This document shows positions 17,759 to 25,169 of a stretch of 64,000 nt of DNA, piece by piece. Under the pieces are notes generated by a model that did no database searches, was not told the DNA's origin, and saw only the letters and a program-made list of their open reading frames with translations. The translations under genes were made by a program, and so were the position numbers. Source of the DNA: Streptomyces sp. NBC_01142 (GTDB lineage Bacteria; Actinomycetota; Actinomycetes; Streptomycetales; Streptomycetaceae); NCBI RefSeq assembly GCF_026341125.1, contig NZ_JAPEOR010000002.1, forward strand, positions 2,430,501-2,494,500, in the 5' to 3' direction. How positions within the stretch are numbered: the first letter of the stretch is position 1; every line of letters begins with the position of its first letter.

Positions 17759-18757
17759 TTACGCCGCCGCGCTGAAGCCGGTGTCGTGCGCCATCCGCTT
17801 CAGCTCCAGCAGCGCGTGCTTCTCGATCTGCCGGATCCGCTCGCGCGTCAGACCGTGTTCCTTTCCGACCTCCGTCAGGGTGCGCTCCCTGCCGTCCTCG
17901 ATGCCGTACCGCATCCGGATGATCGATGCGGTGCGGTGGTCGAGCTTGCCGATCAGGTCCTCGAGCTCCTCGCTGCGCAGCAGCGTGAGCACCGACTGCT
18001 CGGGCGAGACCGCGGAGGTGTCCTCCAGCAGGTCGCCGAACTGCGTCTCGCCCGCGTCGTCCACCGACATGTTCAGGCTGACCGGGTCACGGGCCCAGTC
18101 CAGGACGTCGATGACGCGCTCCGGGGTCGAGCCCAGCTCGGTCGCGATCTCCGCGGCCTCCGGGTCCCGCCCGTTCTCCCGGTTGAACTCACGCTGGACA
18201 CGACGGATCCGGCCGAGCTCCTCCACCAGGTGAACGGGGAGCCGGATGGTGCGGGACTGGTCGGCTATGGAGCGGGTGATCGCCTGACGGATCCACCACG
18301 TGGCGTACGTCGAGAACTTGAACCCCTTGGCGTAGTCGAACTTCTCGACCGCGCGGACCAGGCCGGCATTGCCTTCCTGGATCAGGTCGAGCAGGGGCAG
18401 CCCGCTGCGCGGATAGCGCCGCGCGACGGCCACGACCAGCCGGAGGTTGGACCGGATGAAGACGTCCTTCGCGCGCTCGCTCTCGGCAAACAGTGCCTCC
18501 AGCTCCTCGCGCGTGGCTCCGCCTGCGTCGCTCTCCACCTCTTCGTCGAGGATCTGCCGGGCAAACACACCCGCTTCGATGATCTGGGACAGCTCGACCT
18601 CTTTGGCGGCGTCGAGCAGCGGCGTACGCGCGATCTCATCGAGGTACATGCCGACCAGGTCGCGGTCGGCGATCTCCCCGCCCACGGCGCGAACGCTGCT
18701 TGCCCGACCGGTCCCACTGGAGTCGGACTGACGACGGGCGACGGCACGGGTTGCCAT
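17759..18757 (-). CDS. hrdD: RNA polymerase sigma factor HrdD (group 2 sigma-70)
   Basis: 332 residues. Region 1.2 is DLVGMYLDEIARTPLLDAAK. Region 2 contains SNLRLVVAVARRYPRSGLPL and KGFKFSTYATWWIRQAI. Region 3 contains RLPVHLVEELGRIRR. Region 4.2 is LTEVGKEHGLTRERIRQIEK. Length and the MATRAVARRQS start match Streptomyces HrdD. It is dispensable in S. coelicolor and transcribed by other sigma factors, according to the literature on the family. The frame is open to 18856, but the ATG at 18757 has GGGAGC upstream and the expected N-terminus. HrdA or HrdC is less likely on N-terminal identity. Confidence 0.93.
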   Translation of the reverse strand: MATRAVARRQSDSSGTGRASSVRAVGGEIADRDLVGMYLDEIARTPLLDAAKEVELSQIIEAGVFARQILDEEVESDAGGATREELEALFAESERAKDVFIRSNLRLVVAVARRYPRSGLPLLDLIQEGNAGLVRAVEKFDYAKGFKFSTYATWWIRQAITRSIADQSRTIRLPVHLVEELGRIRRVQREFNRENGRDPEAAEIATELGSTPERVIDVLDWARDPVSLNMSVDDAGETQFGDLLEDTSAVSPEQSVLTLLRSEELEDLIGKLDHRTASIIRMRYGIEDGRERTLTEVGKEHGLTRERIRQIEKHALLELKRMAHDTGFSAAA

Positions 18758-18905
18758 GCGTGCTCCCTTGCTGAGTAGGTTGCGACACCCTTCCGGGTGC
18801 CCTGCATCCGATGGAAACAACGACTGGAATCCGGACAGAATTCCCCTGCCGCACATCGATTTTCGTGATCATGCAGTACCCTGTTCCGCCACCACTGGAG
18901 GACGA

Positions 18906-19436
18906 ATGTCGTACACACGCACAGAAGTGCAGGTCAGAGCGGGAGGCGAGGCCGATCTCGAGGCCCTCACCGAGCTCTACAACCACTACGTGCGTGAGAC
19001 GGCCATCACCTTCGACACCGCCACCTTCACCCCCGAGCAGCGCCGCCCGTGGCTGCACTCTCACCCTGAAGACGGCGCGCACCGCCTTTTGGTTGCTCAG
19101 GATGTCCGTTCTGACCGGGTTCTCGGGTACGTGACGAGTAGCCCCTTCCGCGCCAAGGCCGCGTACTCCACCTCCGTGGAAGTCAGCGTCTACTGCGCCC
19201 CCGATACCGCGGGCCGCGGCATCGGCACTCTCCTGTACACATCACTCTTCGAGGCCCTGGAGGGCGAGGACCTGCACCGCGCATACGCGGGCATCGCCCA
19301 GCCCAACGAGGCCTCGGCCCGACTGCACACCCGCTTCGGCTTCCGGCACATAGGGACGTACGAGCAGGTGGGCAGGAAGTTCGGGCAGTACTGGGACGTG
19401 GCCTGGTACGAGAAGAAGCTGGGCGTGGAGGCCTAG
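18906..19436 (+). CDS. GNAT N-acetyltransferase of the phosphinothricin acetyltransferase type
   Basis: 176 residues. ELYNHYVRETAITFDTATFT near residue 20 and VSVYCAPDTAGRGIGTLLYT near 100 (the acetyl-CoA pyrophosphate loop) place it with PAT/Bar-like and methionine-sulfoximine acetyltransferases. AYAGIAQPNEASARLHTRFGF and GYEQVGRKFGQYWDV-type C-terminal motifs agree. It acetylates a small amino-group substrate, perhaps a glutamate analogue; which one is not shown. ATG 18906 follows GGAGGACGA. It is divergent from hrdD. Confidence 0.88.
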   Translation: MSYTRTEVQVRAGGEADLEALTELYNHYVRETAITFDTATFTPEQRRPWLHSHPEDGAHRLLVAQDVRSDRVLGYVTSSPFRAKAAYSTSVEVSVYCAPDTAGRGIGTLLYTSLFEALEGEDLHRAYAGIAQPNEASARLHTRFGFRHIGTYEQVGRKFGQYWDVAWYEKKLGVEA

Positions 19437-19561
19437 GCCGACGGGTCGCGGCGCACGGCTAACGACCACCGCCGACCCGCCCCTGCGACCTGCGACCCGT
19501 GTGTGGCTGTGGCTGTGGCTGTGAGTCAGCGTGACACGTGGGTTCACTGCGACCGGTGGGT

Positions 19562-20344
19562 TCAGCCGAACTGCACGGACCGCTTCGCCAGGCCCATCCA
19601 GAAGCCGTCGATCACGCTCCGCCCGCTCTCGAGCTCCCCCTGAGACGCTCCCAGGGTCACGAACAGCGGCGCGAAGTGCTCGGTCCGCGGATGGGCCAGC
19701 CGGCCGGCCGGGGCCTTGTTCTCGAAGTCGAGCAGCGCGTCCACATCGGCCGCCGCGAGCGCCCGCCGCCCCCAGTCATCGAACTCCGCCGACCAGCCGG
19801 GAGTCCCCGCGTGCCGCAGGGCCGCCAGATTGTGGGTGAAGAAGCCGCTTCCCACGATCAGCACTCCGGCGTCCCGCAGCGGCGCGAGCCTGCGCCCGAT
19901 CTCCATCAGCTTCTGCGGGTCGAGCGTGGGCATGGAGATCTGGAGTACGGGAATGTCGGCGGCCGGGAACATCTCGACCAACGGGACGTACGCGCCGTGG
20001 TCGAGGCCGCGGTCCGGGATGTCCTGCACGGGCGTTCCGGCCCGGCGGAGCAGTTTCCGTACGGAATCGGCGAGTTCGGGCGCCCCTGGAGCGCCGTAGC
20101 GCACGCGATAGTAATGCTCGGGGAAGCCCCAGAAGTCATAGATCAGCGGCGCCGCCTCGGTCGCGCCGAGCGCGAGCGGGGCCTCCTCCCAGTGGGCGGA
20201 GACCATCAGGATCGCCTCGGGGCGCGGCAGGTCCGCGGACCAGGCGGCGAGCTGACCGGGCCAGACGGGGTCATCGGCGAGCGGCGGGGCACCGTGGGAG
20301 AGATAGAGGGCGGGCATGCGCTCCGCCGCGGGGGTGGCATTCAT
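19562..20344 (-). CDS. Class III extradiol dioxygenase / DODA-type (LigB superfamily)
   Basis: 260 residues. The LigB/YgiD/4,5-DOPA-dioxygenase fold is indicated by LYLSHGAPPLADD (His17 region), VSAHWEEAPLAL, DHGAYVPLVEMFP and VGSGFFTHNLAALR, which supply the expected metal-binding His residues. The enzyme opens an aromatic ring or processes a related catechol; the substrate is unknown. It is divergent from a MarR regulator, with two related palindromes between them, so aromatic-responsive control is a reasonable inference. Confidence 0.88.
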   Translation of the reverse strand: MNATPAAERMPALYLSHGAPPLADDPVWPGQLAAWSADLPRPEAILMVSAHWEEAPLALGATEAAPLIYDFWGFPEHYYRVRYGAPGAPELADSVRKLLRRAGTPVQDIPDRGLDHGAYVPLVEMFPAADIPVLQISMPTLDPQKLMEIGRRLAPLRDAGVLIVGSGFFTHNLAALRHAGTPGWSAEFDDWGRRALAAADVDALLDFENKAPAGRLAHPRTEHFAPLFVTLGASQGELESGRSVIDGFWMGLAKRSVQFG

Positions 20345-20387
20345 GACGACTCCCGTCTTCTTCGATCTTCAGCCTTCACGGCTTTTC

Positions 20388-20443
20388 CTTGAACTTTCAA
20401 GCTATGCCATCGACCCTAACTCCATATAGTTCAACTTTCAAGG
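20388..20443. promoter_or_regulatory. Two related MarR-type palindromes in the dioxygenase-MarR intergenic region
   Basis: Site 1 is CTTGAACTTTCAAG (20388-20401), a perfect 6+2+6 palindrome. Site 2 is TTCAACTTTCAAGG (20430-20443), which shares ACTTTCAAG and keeps a weaker dyad. They lie 42 bp apart (four helical turns) and are placed one near each divergent start. Such paired sites are typical of MarR autoregulation. Confidence 0.6.
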
Positions 20444-20464
20444 ACGGGTCGTAGAGTGGGATAC

Positions 20465-20980
20465 ATGAACACGGCATCCAACGGCGACGGCGCCGCCCCG
20501 CCGCGCTGGCTCACCGAGGACGAACAGCGCGTCTGGCGCGCATATCTCCACGCCACCACCCTCTTCGAGGACCATCTCGACCGCCAGCTGCAGCGCGACG
20601 CCGGTATGCCGCACGTCTACTACGGCCTGCTCGTCCAGCTCTCCCAGGCCCCGCGCCGCCGGAGACGGATGACCGAGCTCGCCATCGATGCCAAGATCAC
20701 CAGGTCCCGTCTCTCGCACGCGATAGCCCGGCTGGAGAAGAGCGGCTGGGTACGCCGAGAGGAATGCCCGTCCGACAAGCGCGGGCAGAACGCCGTACTG
20801 ACGGACGAGGGCTTCAAGGTCCTCCAACGGGCCGCCCCCGGCCATGTCGAGGCGGTGCGCCAGGCGATGTTCGACCGGCTCACGCCCGAGCAGGTCGAGC
20901 AGCTCGGCGAGATCATGCGCGTCATGGCGGAGGGGCTCCAGCCGCAGGAATCGGGAGCGGACCTGCCCTGGCTGAGGTGA
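20465..20980 (+). CDS. MarR family transcriptional regulator
   Basis: 171 residues. The winged helix covers about residues 60-125: MTELAIDAKITRSRLSHAIA (recognition helix) and RREECPSDKRGQNAVLTDEG (wing). It forms a dimer and probably responds to a phenolic ligand. It is divergent from the LigB-type dioxygenase with two palindromes in between, so it most likely represses both. The ATG at 20465 follows GTAGAGTGG; another start at 20456 is in frame. A terminator hairpin follows the stop. Confidence 0.9.
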   Translation: MNTASNGDGAAPPRWLTEDEQRVWRAYLHATTLFEDHLDRQLQRDAGMPHVYYGLLVQLSQAPRRRRRMTELAIDAKITRSRLSHAIARLEKSGWVRREECPSDKRGQNAVLTDEGFKVLQRAAPGHVEAVRQAMFDRLTPEQVEQLGEIMRVMAEGLQPQESGADLPWLR

Positions 20981-20996
20981 GCCGCGGACACATGAA

Positions 20997-21032
20997 GGGC
21001 CCCACCCGGGTTTCACCACCCGGACGGGGCCC
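20997..21032. terminator. Terminator between convergent MarR and MFS genes
   Basis: Outer stem GGGCCCC (20997-21003) with GGGGCCC (21026-21032); inner stem CCGGGT (21006-21011) with ACCCGG (21018-21023). It is followed by TCTCACTTCC. Confidence 0.7.
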
Positions 21033-21079
21033 TCTCACTTCCCACTGCCTGCTGCCTGCTGGTCGGAGCCGGCATCCGC

Positions 21080-22597
21080 TCAGTGCGCGATGACGGGGAT
21101 CTTGATCTCGTCCTCGACACCCTCGCCCGAGCCCGCGACGGGCGAACCAGCCCCCGGGCGCCCGGTGTTGATCAGCGTGAAGGCGATCCCGGCGGAGACC
21201 ACCAGAATCCCGACCGCCCACCAGATCGCGGACGAGAAGCCGTGCACCATGCCCTGGAGCTCCAGCAGCTTGGGGTCGGAGGCTCCCGCGGCATGCGAGG
21301 CGATGTACGAGGTCGTGGCGGAGGCCGCGATCGTGTTCAGCAGCGCCGTACCGATCGCGCCGCCCACCTGCTGCGACGTATTGACCATCGCGGAGGCGAC
21401 ACCGGCGTCGCGCGGCTCGATGCCGTGCGTGGACAGCGACATCGCCGGCATGAACGCCGTACCCATGCCCAGACCCAGCAGCAGCTGCGCCGGCAGGATG
21501 ACGCCCGCGTACGAGGTGCCGATCTCCAGCTGCGTCAGCAGCAGCATGCCGACGGCGGCGACGACGAAGCCGGGGCCCATCAGCAGCCGCGGCGCGACGC
21601 GGGTCATCAGCCGGGCGCCGATCTGCGTCGAGCCCACGATCATGCCCGCGATCATCGGCAGGAAGGCGAAGCCCGTCTTGACCGGCGAGTACCCCTTGAC
21701 GACCTGGAGGTAGAAGGTCAGGAAGAGGAAGAGCCCGAACATCGCGATGATGGCAAGGCCCAGCGAGAGGTAGACACCGCCGCGGTTGCGCTCGGTCAGG
21801 ACGCGCAGGGGCAGCAGCGGGGACTTGACCTTCGCTTCTGTGATGACGAATGCGGCGAGCAGCACCGCAGAGGCGACGAACATGCCGATGGTCAGGCTGT
21901 CGGACCAGCCGGCGGACTCGGCGCGGGTGAAGCCGTAGACGAGTGCCACCAGGCCCAGGGTGGACAGGACGACACCGGGGATGTCGAGCGGCGAACGGTT
22001 GCGCCCCTCGGCCGGCTCACGGATCACGAAGTACGCACCGACGGCGGCGACGATCGCGAAGGGGATGTTGACGAAGAAGGTCCAGCGCCAGTTGAGGTAC
22101 TCGGTGAGGAAGCCGCCCAGGATCAGGCCGACCGCGCCACCGCCGCCGGCGATCGCGCCGTAGATCCCGAAGGCCTTGGCACGCTCCTTGGCGTCGGTGA
22201 ACATCACGGCGAGCAGGGAGAGCGCGGCGGGCGCGAGCAGCGCACCGAAGGCACCCTGCAGGGCTCGGGAGCCGAGCATCATCGCCTCGCCGGTGGCCGC
22301 GCCACCGAGCGCGGAGGCCGCGGCGAAGCCGAGGAGACCGACGACGAAGGTGCGCTTACGTCCCCACAGGTCGGCGATCCGGCCGCCGAAGAGCAGCAGC
22401 CCACCGAAGGCGAGGGCGTAGGCGGTGATGACCCACTGGCGGTTGGCGTCGGAGATACCCAGGTCCTGCTGGGCGGTGGGGAGCGCGATGTTCACGATCG
22501 TCGCGTCGAGTACCACCATCAGCTGGGCCAGGGCTATGAAGACCAGAGCTTTCCACCGACTGGGGTCAGGGAGAGCGATGTCGGCTGTTTTGGACAT
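21080..22597 (-). CDS. DHA2-type (EmrB/QacA) MFS drug exporter
   Basis: 505 residues with 14 predicted membrane segments. VVLDATIVNIALPTAQQDLG (motif D1, near residue 30), GGRIADLWGRKRTFVVG (motif A) and GGAVGLILGGFLTEYLNWRW (motif C) are plain. Its product class matches the exporter at 15061-16602, although the two are only moderately alike. The TetR gene lies immediately upstream on the same strand, so the pair looks like an autoregulated regulator-exporter operon. ATG 22597 (MSKTADIALP) follows AGGTGG, so the ATG at 22609 is less likely. Confidence 0.9.
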   Translation of the reverse strand: MSKTADIALPDPSRWKALVFIALAQLMVVLDATIVNIALPTAQQDLGISDANRQWVITAYALAFGGLLLFGGRIADLWGRKRTFVVGLLGFAAASALGGAATGEAMMLGSRALQGAFGALLAPAALSLLAVMFTDAKERAKAFGIYGAIAGGGGAVGLILGGFLTEYLNWRWTFFVNIPFAIVAAVGAYFVIREPAEGRNRSPLDIPGVVLSTLGLVALVYGFTRAESAGWSDSLTIGMFVASAVLLAAFVITEAKVKSPLLPLRVLTERNRGGVYLSLGLAIIAMFGLFLFLTFYLQVVKGYSPVKTGFAFLPMIAGMIVGSTQIGARLMTRVAPRLLMGPGFVVAAVGMLLLTQLEIGTSYAGVILPAQLLLGLGMGTAFMPAMSLSTHGIEPRDAGVASAMVNTSQQVGGAIGTALLNTIAASATTSYIASHAAGASDPKLLELQGMVHGFSSAIWWAVGILVVSAGIAFTLINTGRPGAGSPVAGSGEGVEDEIKIPVIAH

Positions 22598-22651
22598 GCA
22601 GGAAGCCACCTAAGTATGCGAAACGATCAAAAAGAGAGGTATGTAAGGAAG

Positions 22652-22681
22652 CTGAGGTCTCTGACCAACCTGAGATCTCTG
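22652..22681. promoter_or_regulatory. Paired CTGAG(G/A)TCTCTG repeats before the exporter gene
   Basis: CTGAGGTCTCTG (22652-22663) and CTGAGATCTCTG (22670-22681) are direct copies 18 bp apart. Each contains a near-palindrome (GAGRTCTC). They sit in the 127-bp gap between the TetR stop and the exporter start and could be operator half-sites for that TetR protein. Confidence 0.4.
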
Positions 22682-22724
22682 CGTTATGACTGTGCCGAAG
22701 CCGCGTCAGGGCTGGGCCTTTGCT

Positions 22725-23375
22725 TCAGGAGGTGCTCCGCAGGTCCCCCAAGGTCGCGGCAGTACCCGGCAGTTCGGAGCGCCCGGGCGATTGGAGGCCA
22801 TCCAGCAACAGCTGCAGATGGCGGTGTACGAACCGGTCGTTGTGCAGGCACATGCTGCCCGGCAGCGGCCGGGTGAGCTGGGACAGAGCGACGAGCAGAT
22901 CCCCGACGCCCACGTCGGCGCGGAGACTGCCTGCCTCATGGGCGCGCGCGAAGAGGCTTTCGACGGCCTCTTCGAGGCGCTCGCGCTCGGCGGTCAGGTC
23001 GGGGTGGTCGTGCTCGAAGGCGCCGGAGAGCAGCGGGCACAGGGCGCCGATCCGTTCGTCGGCGGCGGCATGGGTGAAACGACGCAGGGCCGCGAAGGCG
23101 TCCGCCTCCTCGGCGGCGGCCTCCAACGCCTGCTCCGTCGTCCGGGCCAGGACGGAGAGGACGACCTCGTGGATGAGAATGCCGCGGTCGGCGAAGTGGC
23201 GGTAGAGCGTGGCGTTGCCGACGCCGGCGCGGCGGGCGATCTCATCGAGCGGGACCTCGGGCCCGAACTCGACGAACATCTCGCGCGCGGCCGTCACAAT
23301 CCGCTCCCGGTTCCGCAGGGCGTCGGCCCGCGGCCGCGGGGCGCGGCGTGCTTCGGTGTCGGCTGCGGGGCTCAC
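22725..23375 (-). CDS. TetR family transcriptional regulator
   Basis: 216 residues. The N-terminal HTH (about residues 22-70) contains RERIVTAAREMFVEFGPEVP and RRAGVGNATLYRHFADRG, a typical TetR recognition helix. The C-terminal ligand/dimer domain has TAERERLEEAVESLFARAHE and resembles the SbtR/AcrR-type C-domain. It lies just upstream of the DHA2 exporter on the same strand and probably represses it. A long inverted repeat is found 50 bp upstream of its start. Confidence 0.9.
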   Translation of the reverse strand: MSPAADTEARRAPRPRADALRNRERIVTAAREMFVEFGPEVPLDEIARRAGVGNATLYRHFADRGILIHEVVLSVLARTTEQALEAAAEEADAFAALRRFTHAAADERIGALCPLLSGAFEHDHPDLTAERERLEEAVESLFARAHEAGSLRADVGVGDLLVALSQLTRPLPGSMCLHNDRFVHRHLQLLLDGLQSPGRSELPGTAATLGDLRSTS

Positions 23376-23424
23376 GGCTCCACTTCCTCTCGGTGTGCAA
23401 GCGAGGATCTCTCGCTGTGCAAGC

Positions 23425-23479
23425 GGGGATCACTTCCCCGTTTCGCGGGGACACGGGTGTAAACGGGGAAGTGGTCCCC
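23425..23479. promoter_or_regulatory. 19-bp inverted repeat upstream of the TetR gene
   Basis: GGGGATCACTTCCCCGTTT (23425-23443) and AAACGGGGAAGTGGTCCCC (23461-23479) match at 18 of 19 positions around a 17-nt centre. It is in the 400-bp gap between tetR (start 23375) and the divergent M6 protease gene (start 23777). Each arm itself holds GGGGAAGTG. It suits a TetR-family operator pair, or an RNA hairpin. Confidence 0.5.
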
Positions 23480-23539
23480 GGTTATTTCCCGTACGCGTGG
23501 TGACCTGAGTCACGTACGGAAGGAGGGGTCGGGGTCACG

Positions 23540-23602
23540 CGAAACGGGGGCCGGAGACACCGAAACGGGGGCCGGGGACACCGGAACGGGGCCTGGGGTC
23601 AC
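23540..23602. repeat. Three tandem 21-bp repeats in the tetR-M6 protease intergenic region
   Basis: Units of about CGAAACGGGGGCCGGRGACAC start at 23540, 23561 and 23582; the third is diverged. Apart from this and the inverted repeat at 23425-23479, the 400-bp gap holds no coding frame I can support. Confidence 0.6.
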
Positions 23603-23776
23603 GCCGGAACCCGCACCCGCACTGCACACCCGCGCCCGCAACCCGGCTCACGCCTCCCTCGCGGAAATTCCCACGATCGGCCCACCCGGCGCGCGCCCCG
23701 CCACGACCCGTCACAGGCTGATCGCACTGAGCGCAGCCAGGGTCCGGCCTGCTGCCGCGGACCCGAAGGCGAACGC

Positions 23777-25072
23777 ATGCAGCAGACCCGCCCCCGGATA
23801 CGCAGACCCGGCAGCTCACACAGCCCCCGCCGTATCACCGGACTTGCCGCACTCGCAGCCCTCGCGTTCGCCGCGCTCACGACGGCGAGCGCCACACTCC
23901 CCGCCCCTACCCGGGCCTCCGCGGGGCCGGTGGCCACGACCAAGGAATCGGGGCTCGGCCCGTGCCGTATCGCCTCCACCGTCGGGGTCCAGATGTCGGA
24001 GGGCATGCCCACCCCGCCCGGCTACACGCCCTCCATAGGCGAGGTCCGCGCCCTCAATCTGATGATCGACTTCCCGGACGCGGCCGGCCCGGGACGAGCG
24101 CTCGACCGGCTCGCCGAGTTCTTCCCGCAGACCTCCGACTGGTTCAGGACGAGTTCGTACGGACGCCTCAGCTACCACCCACACGCGCCGATCACCGACT
24201 GGCTGCGGATGCCGATGCCGTTCGCGGCGTACGGGATAGAGCGCGGGTCACCCTATGAACCGGGCTACCGCCGGCTGGTCCAGGACATCGTGACCGCCGC
24301 CGACCCGAAGGTGGACTTCAGCACCTACGACCTGGTGAACATCCTGGTCACGCCCAATGCCGGGCCCTCCGCACTGGACACCGTGTTGTCGGTGACCTTC
24401 TCCGGCAACGGCGAGGCTCCCCTCGCGGACGGCGTGCCGCTCGCGAACGCGTCCTTCGTCTACAGCCGCCAGGACGACGGCTCGGGGTCGTACGCCGAGA
24501 CGGGCTTCCGCGTCCTGCCCCATGAGAACGGCCATGTCTTCGGCCTGCCCGACCTCTACACCACCGAGGGCGGCGGCTCGGTCGGCCACTGGGACATCAT
24601 GTCCGAGGACTGGGGGGCCAACAACGACCTGCTGGGCTGGCACAAATGGAAGCTGGGCTGGCTGGACAACAACCAGGTCGGCTGCGCGTCCGTGCCCGGC
24701 ATCACCGAGTACGCACTGACTCCGCTGGCCACCCCGGGCGGTTCCAAGATGGCGATCGTGCCGCTGAGCCAGGAATCGGGCTACGCGGTGGAGGTACGGA
24801 CCCGGGCGGGCAACGACGACGCCGTGTGCGAGCCGGGCGTACTGATCTACCGCGTGCAGTCGGACGTGGACACCGGGCAGGGACCGGTGACGGTCTCGGA
24901 CAGCGACCAGGACAGCGGTGGCTGCACCCGGCGGCCCAATGTGCACGCGGAACTCTCCGATGCCCCGTACGGGCCTGGCGAGTCCTTCACCGACCGGGAG
25001 AACGGCATACGTATCGCGGTGATCCGCGAGGACGAGGGCGGCGGCTACCGGGTGCGCGTCACCCGTTCCTGA
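23777..25072 (+). CDS. Secreted M6-like metalloprotease (immune inhibitor A related)
   Basis: 431 residues. A Sec signal peptide (residues about 18-48: RRITGLAALAALAFAALTTA, then ASA|GPV) precedes the protease domain. The zinc motif HENGHVFGLPD (about residues 251-261) fits HExxHxxGxxD of metzincin-like M6 proteases, followed by WDIMSEDWG, the Met-turn-like segment. Paired Cys residues suggest extracellular disulfides. It should cleave host or environmental proteins outside the cell. The gene stands alone; 31-bp repeats follow it. Confidence 0.87.
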   Translation: MQQTRPRIRRPGSSHSPRRITGLAALAALAFAALTTASATLPAPTRASAGPVATTKESGLGPCRIASTVGVQMSEGMPTPPGYTPSIGEVRALNLMIDFPDAAGPGRALDRLAEFFPQTSDWFRTSSYGRLSYHPHAPITDWLRMPMPFAAYGIERGSPYEPGYRRLVQDIVTAADPKVDFSTYDLVNILVTPNAGPSALDTVLSVTFSGNGEAPLADGVPLANASFVYSRQDDGSGSYAETGFRVLPHENGHVFGLPDLYTTEGGGSVGHWDIMSEDWGANNDLLGWHKWKLGWLDNNQVGCASVPGITEYALTPLATPGGSKMAIVPLSQESGYAVEVRTRAGNDDAVCEPGVLIYRVQSDVDTGQGPVTVSDSDQDSGGCTRRPNVHAELSDAPYGPGESFTDRENGIRIAVIREDEGGGYRVRVTRS

Positions 25073-25103
25073 GCACCTGCTTCTTACGGCATGTACCCCT
25101 GGG

Positions 25104-25165
25104 ACAGCTGCGCCCGGGACCGCTACGGCCTGGAACAGCTGCGCCCGGGACCGCTGCGGCCTGGG
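25104..25165. repeat. Two tandem 31-bp repeats after the M6 protease gene
   Basis: ACAGCTGCGCCCGGGACCGC begins both units (25104-25134 and 25135-25165), which differ at about two positions. They fill most of the 97-bp gap between convergent genes and could form alternative hairpins. Confidence 0.55.
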
Positions 25166-25169
25166 ACGG

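Noticed and set aside
23599..24012. A 137-codon minus frame under the M6 protease leader
   Set aside because: It is antisense to the signal peptide and has no plausible start or bias.
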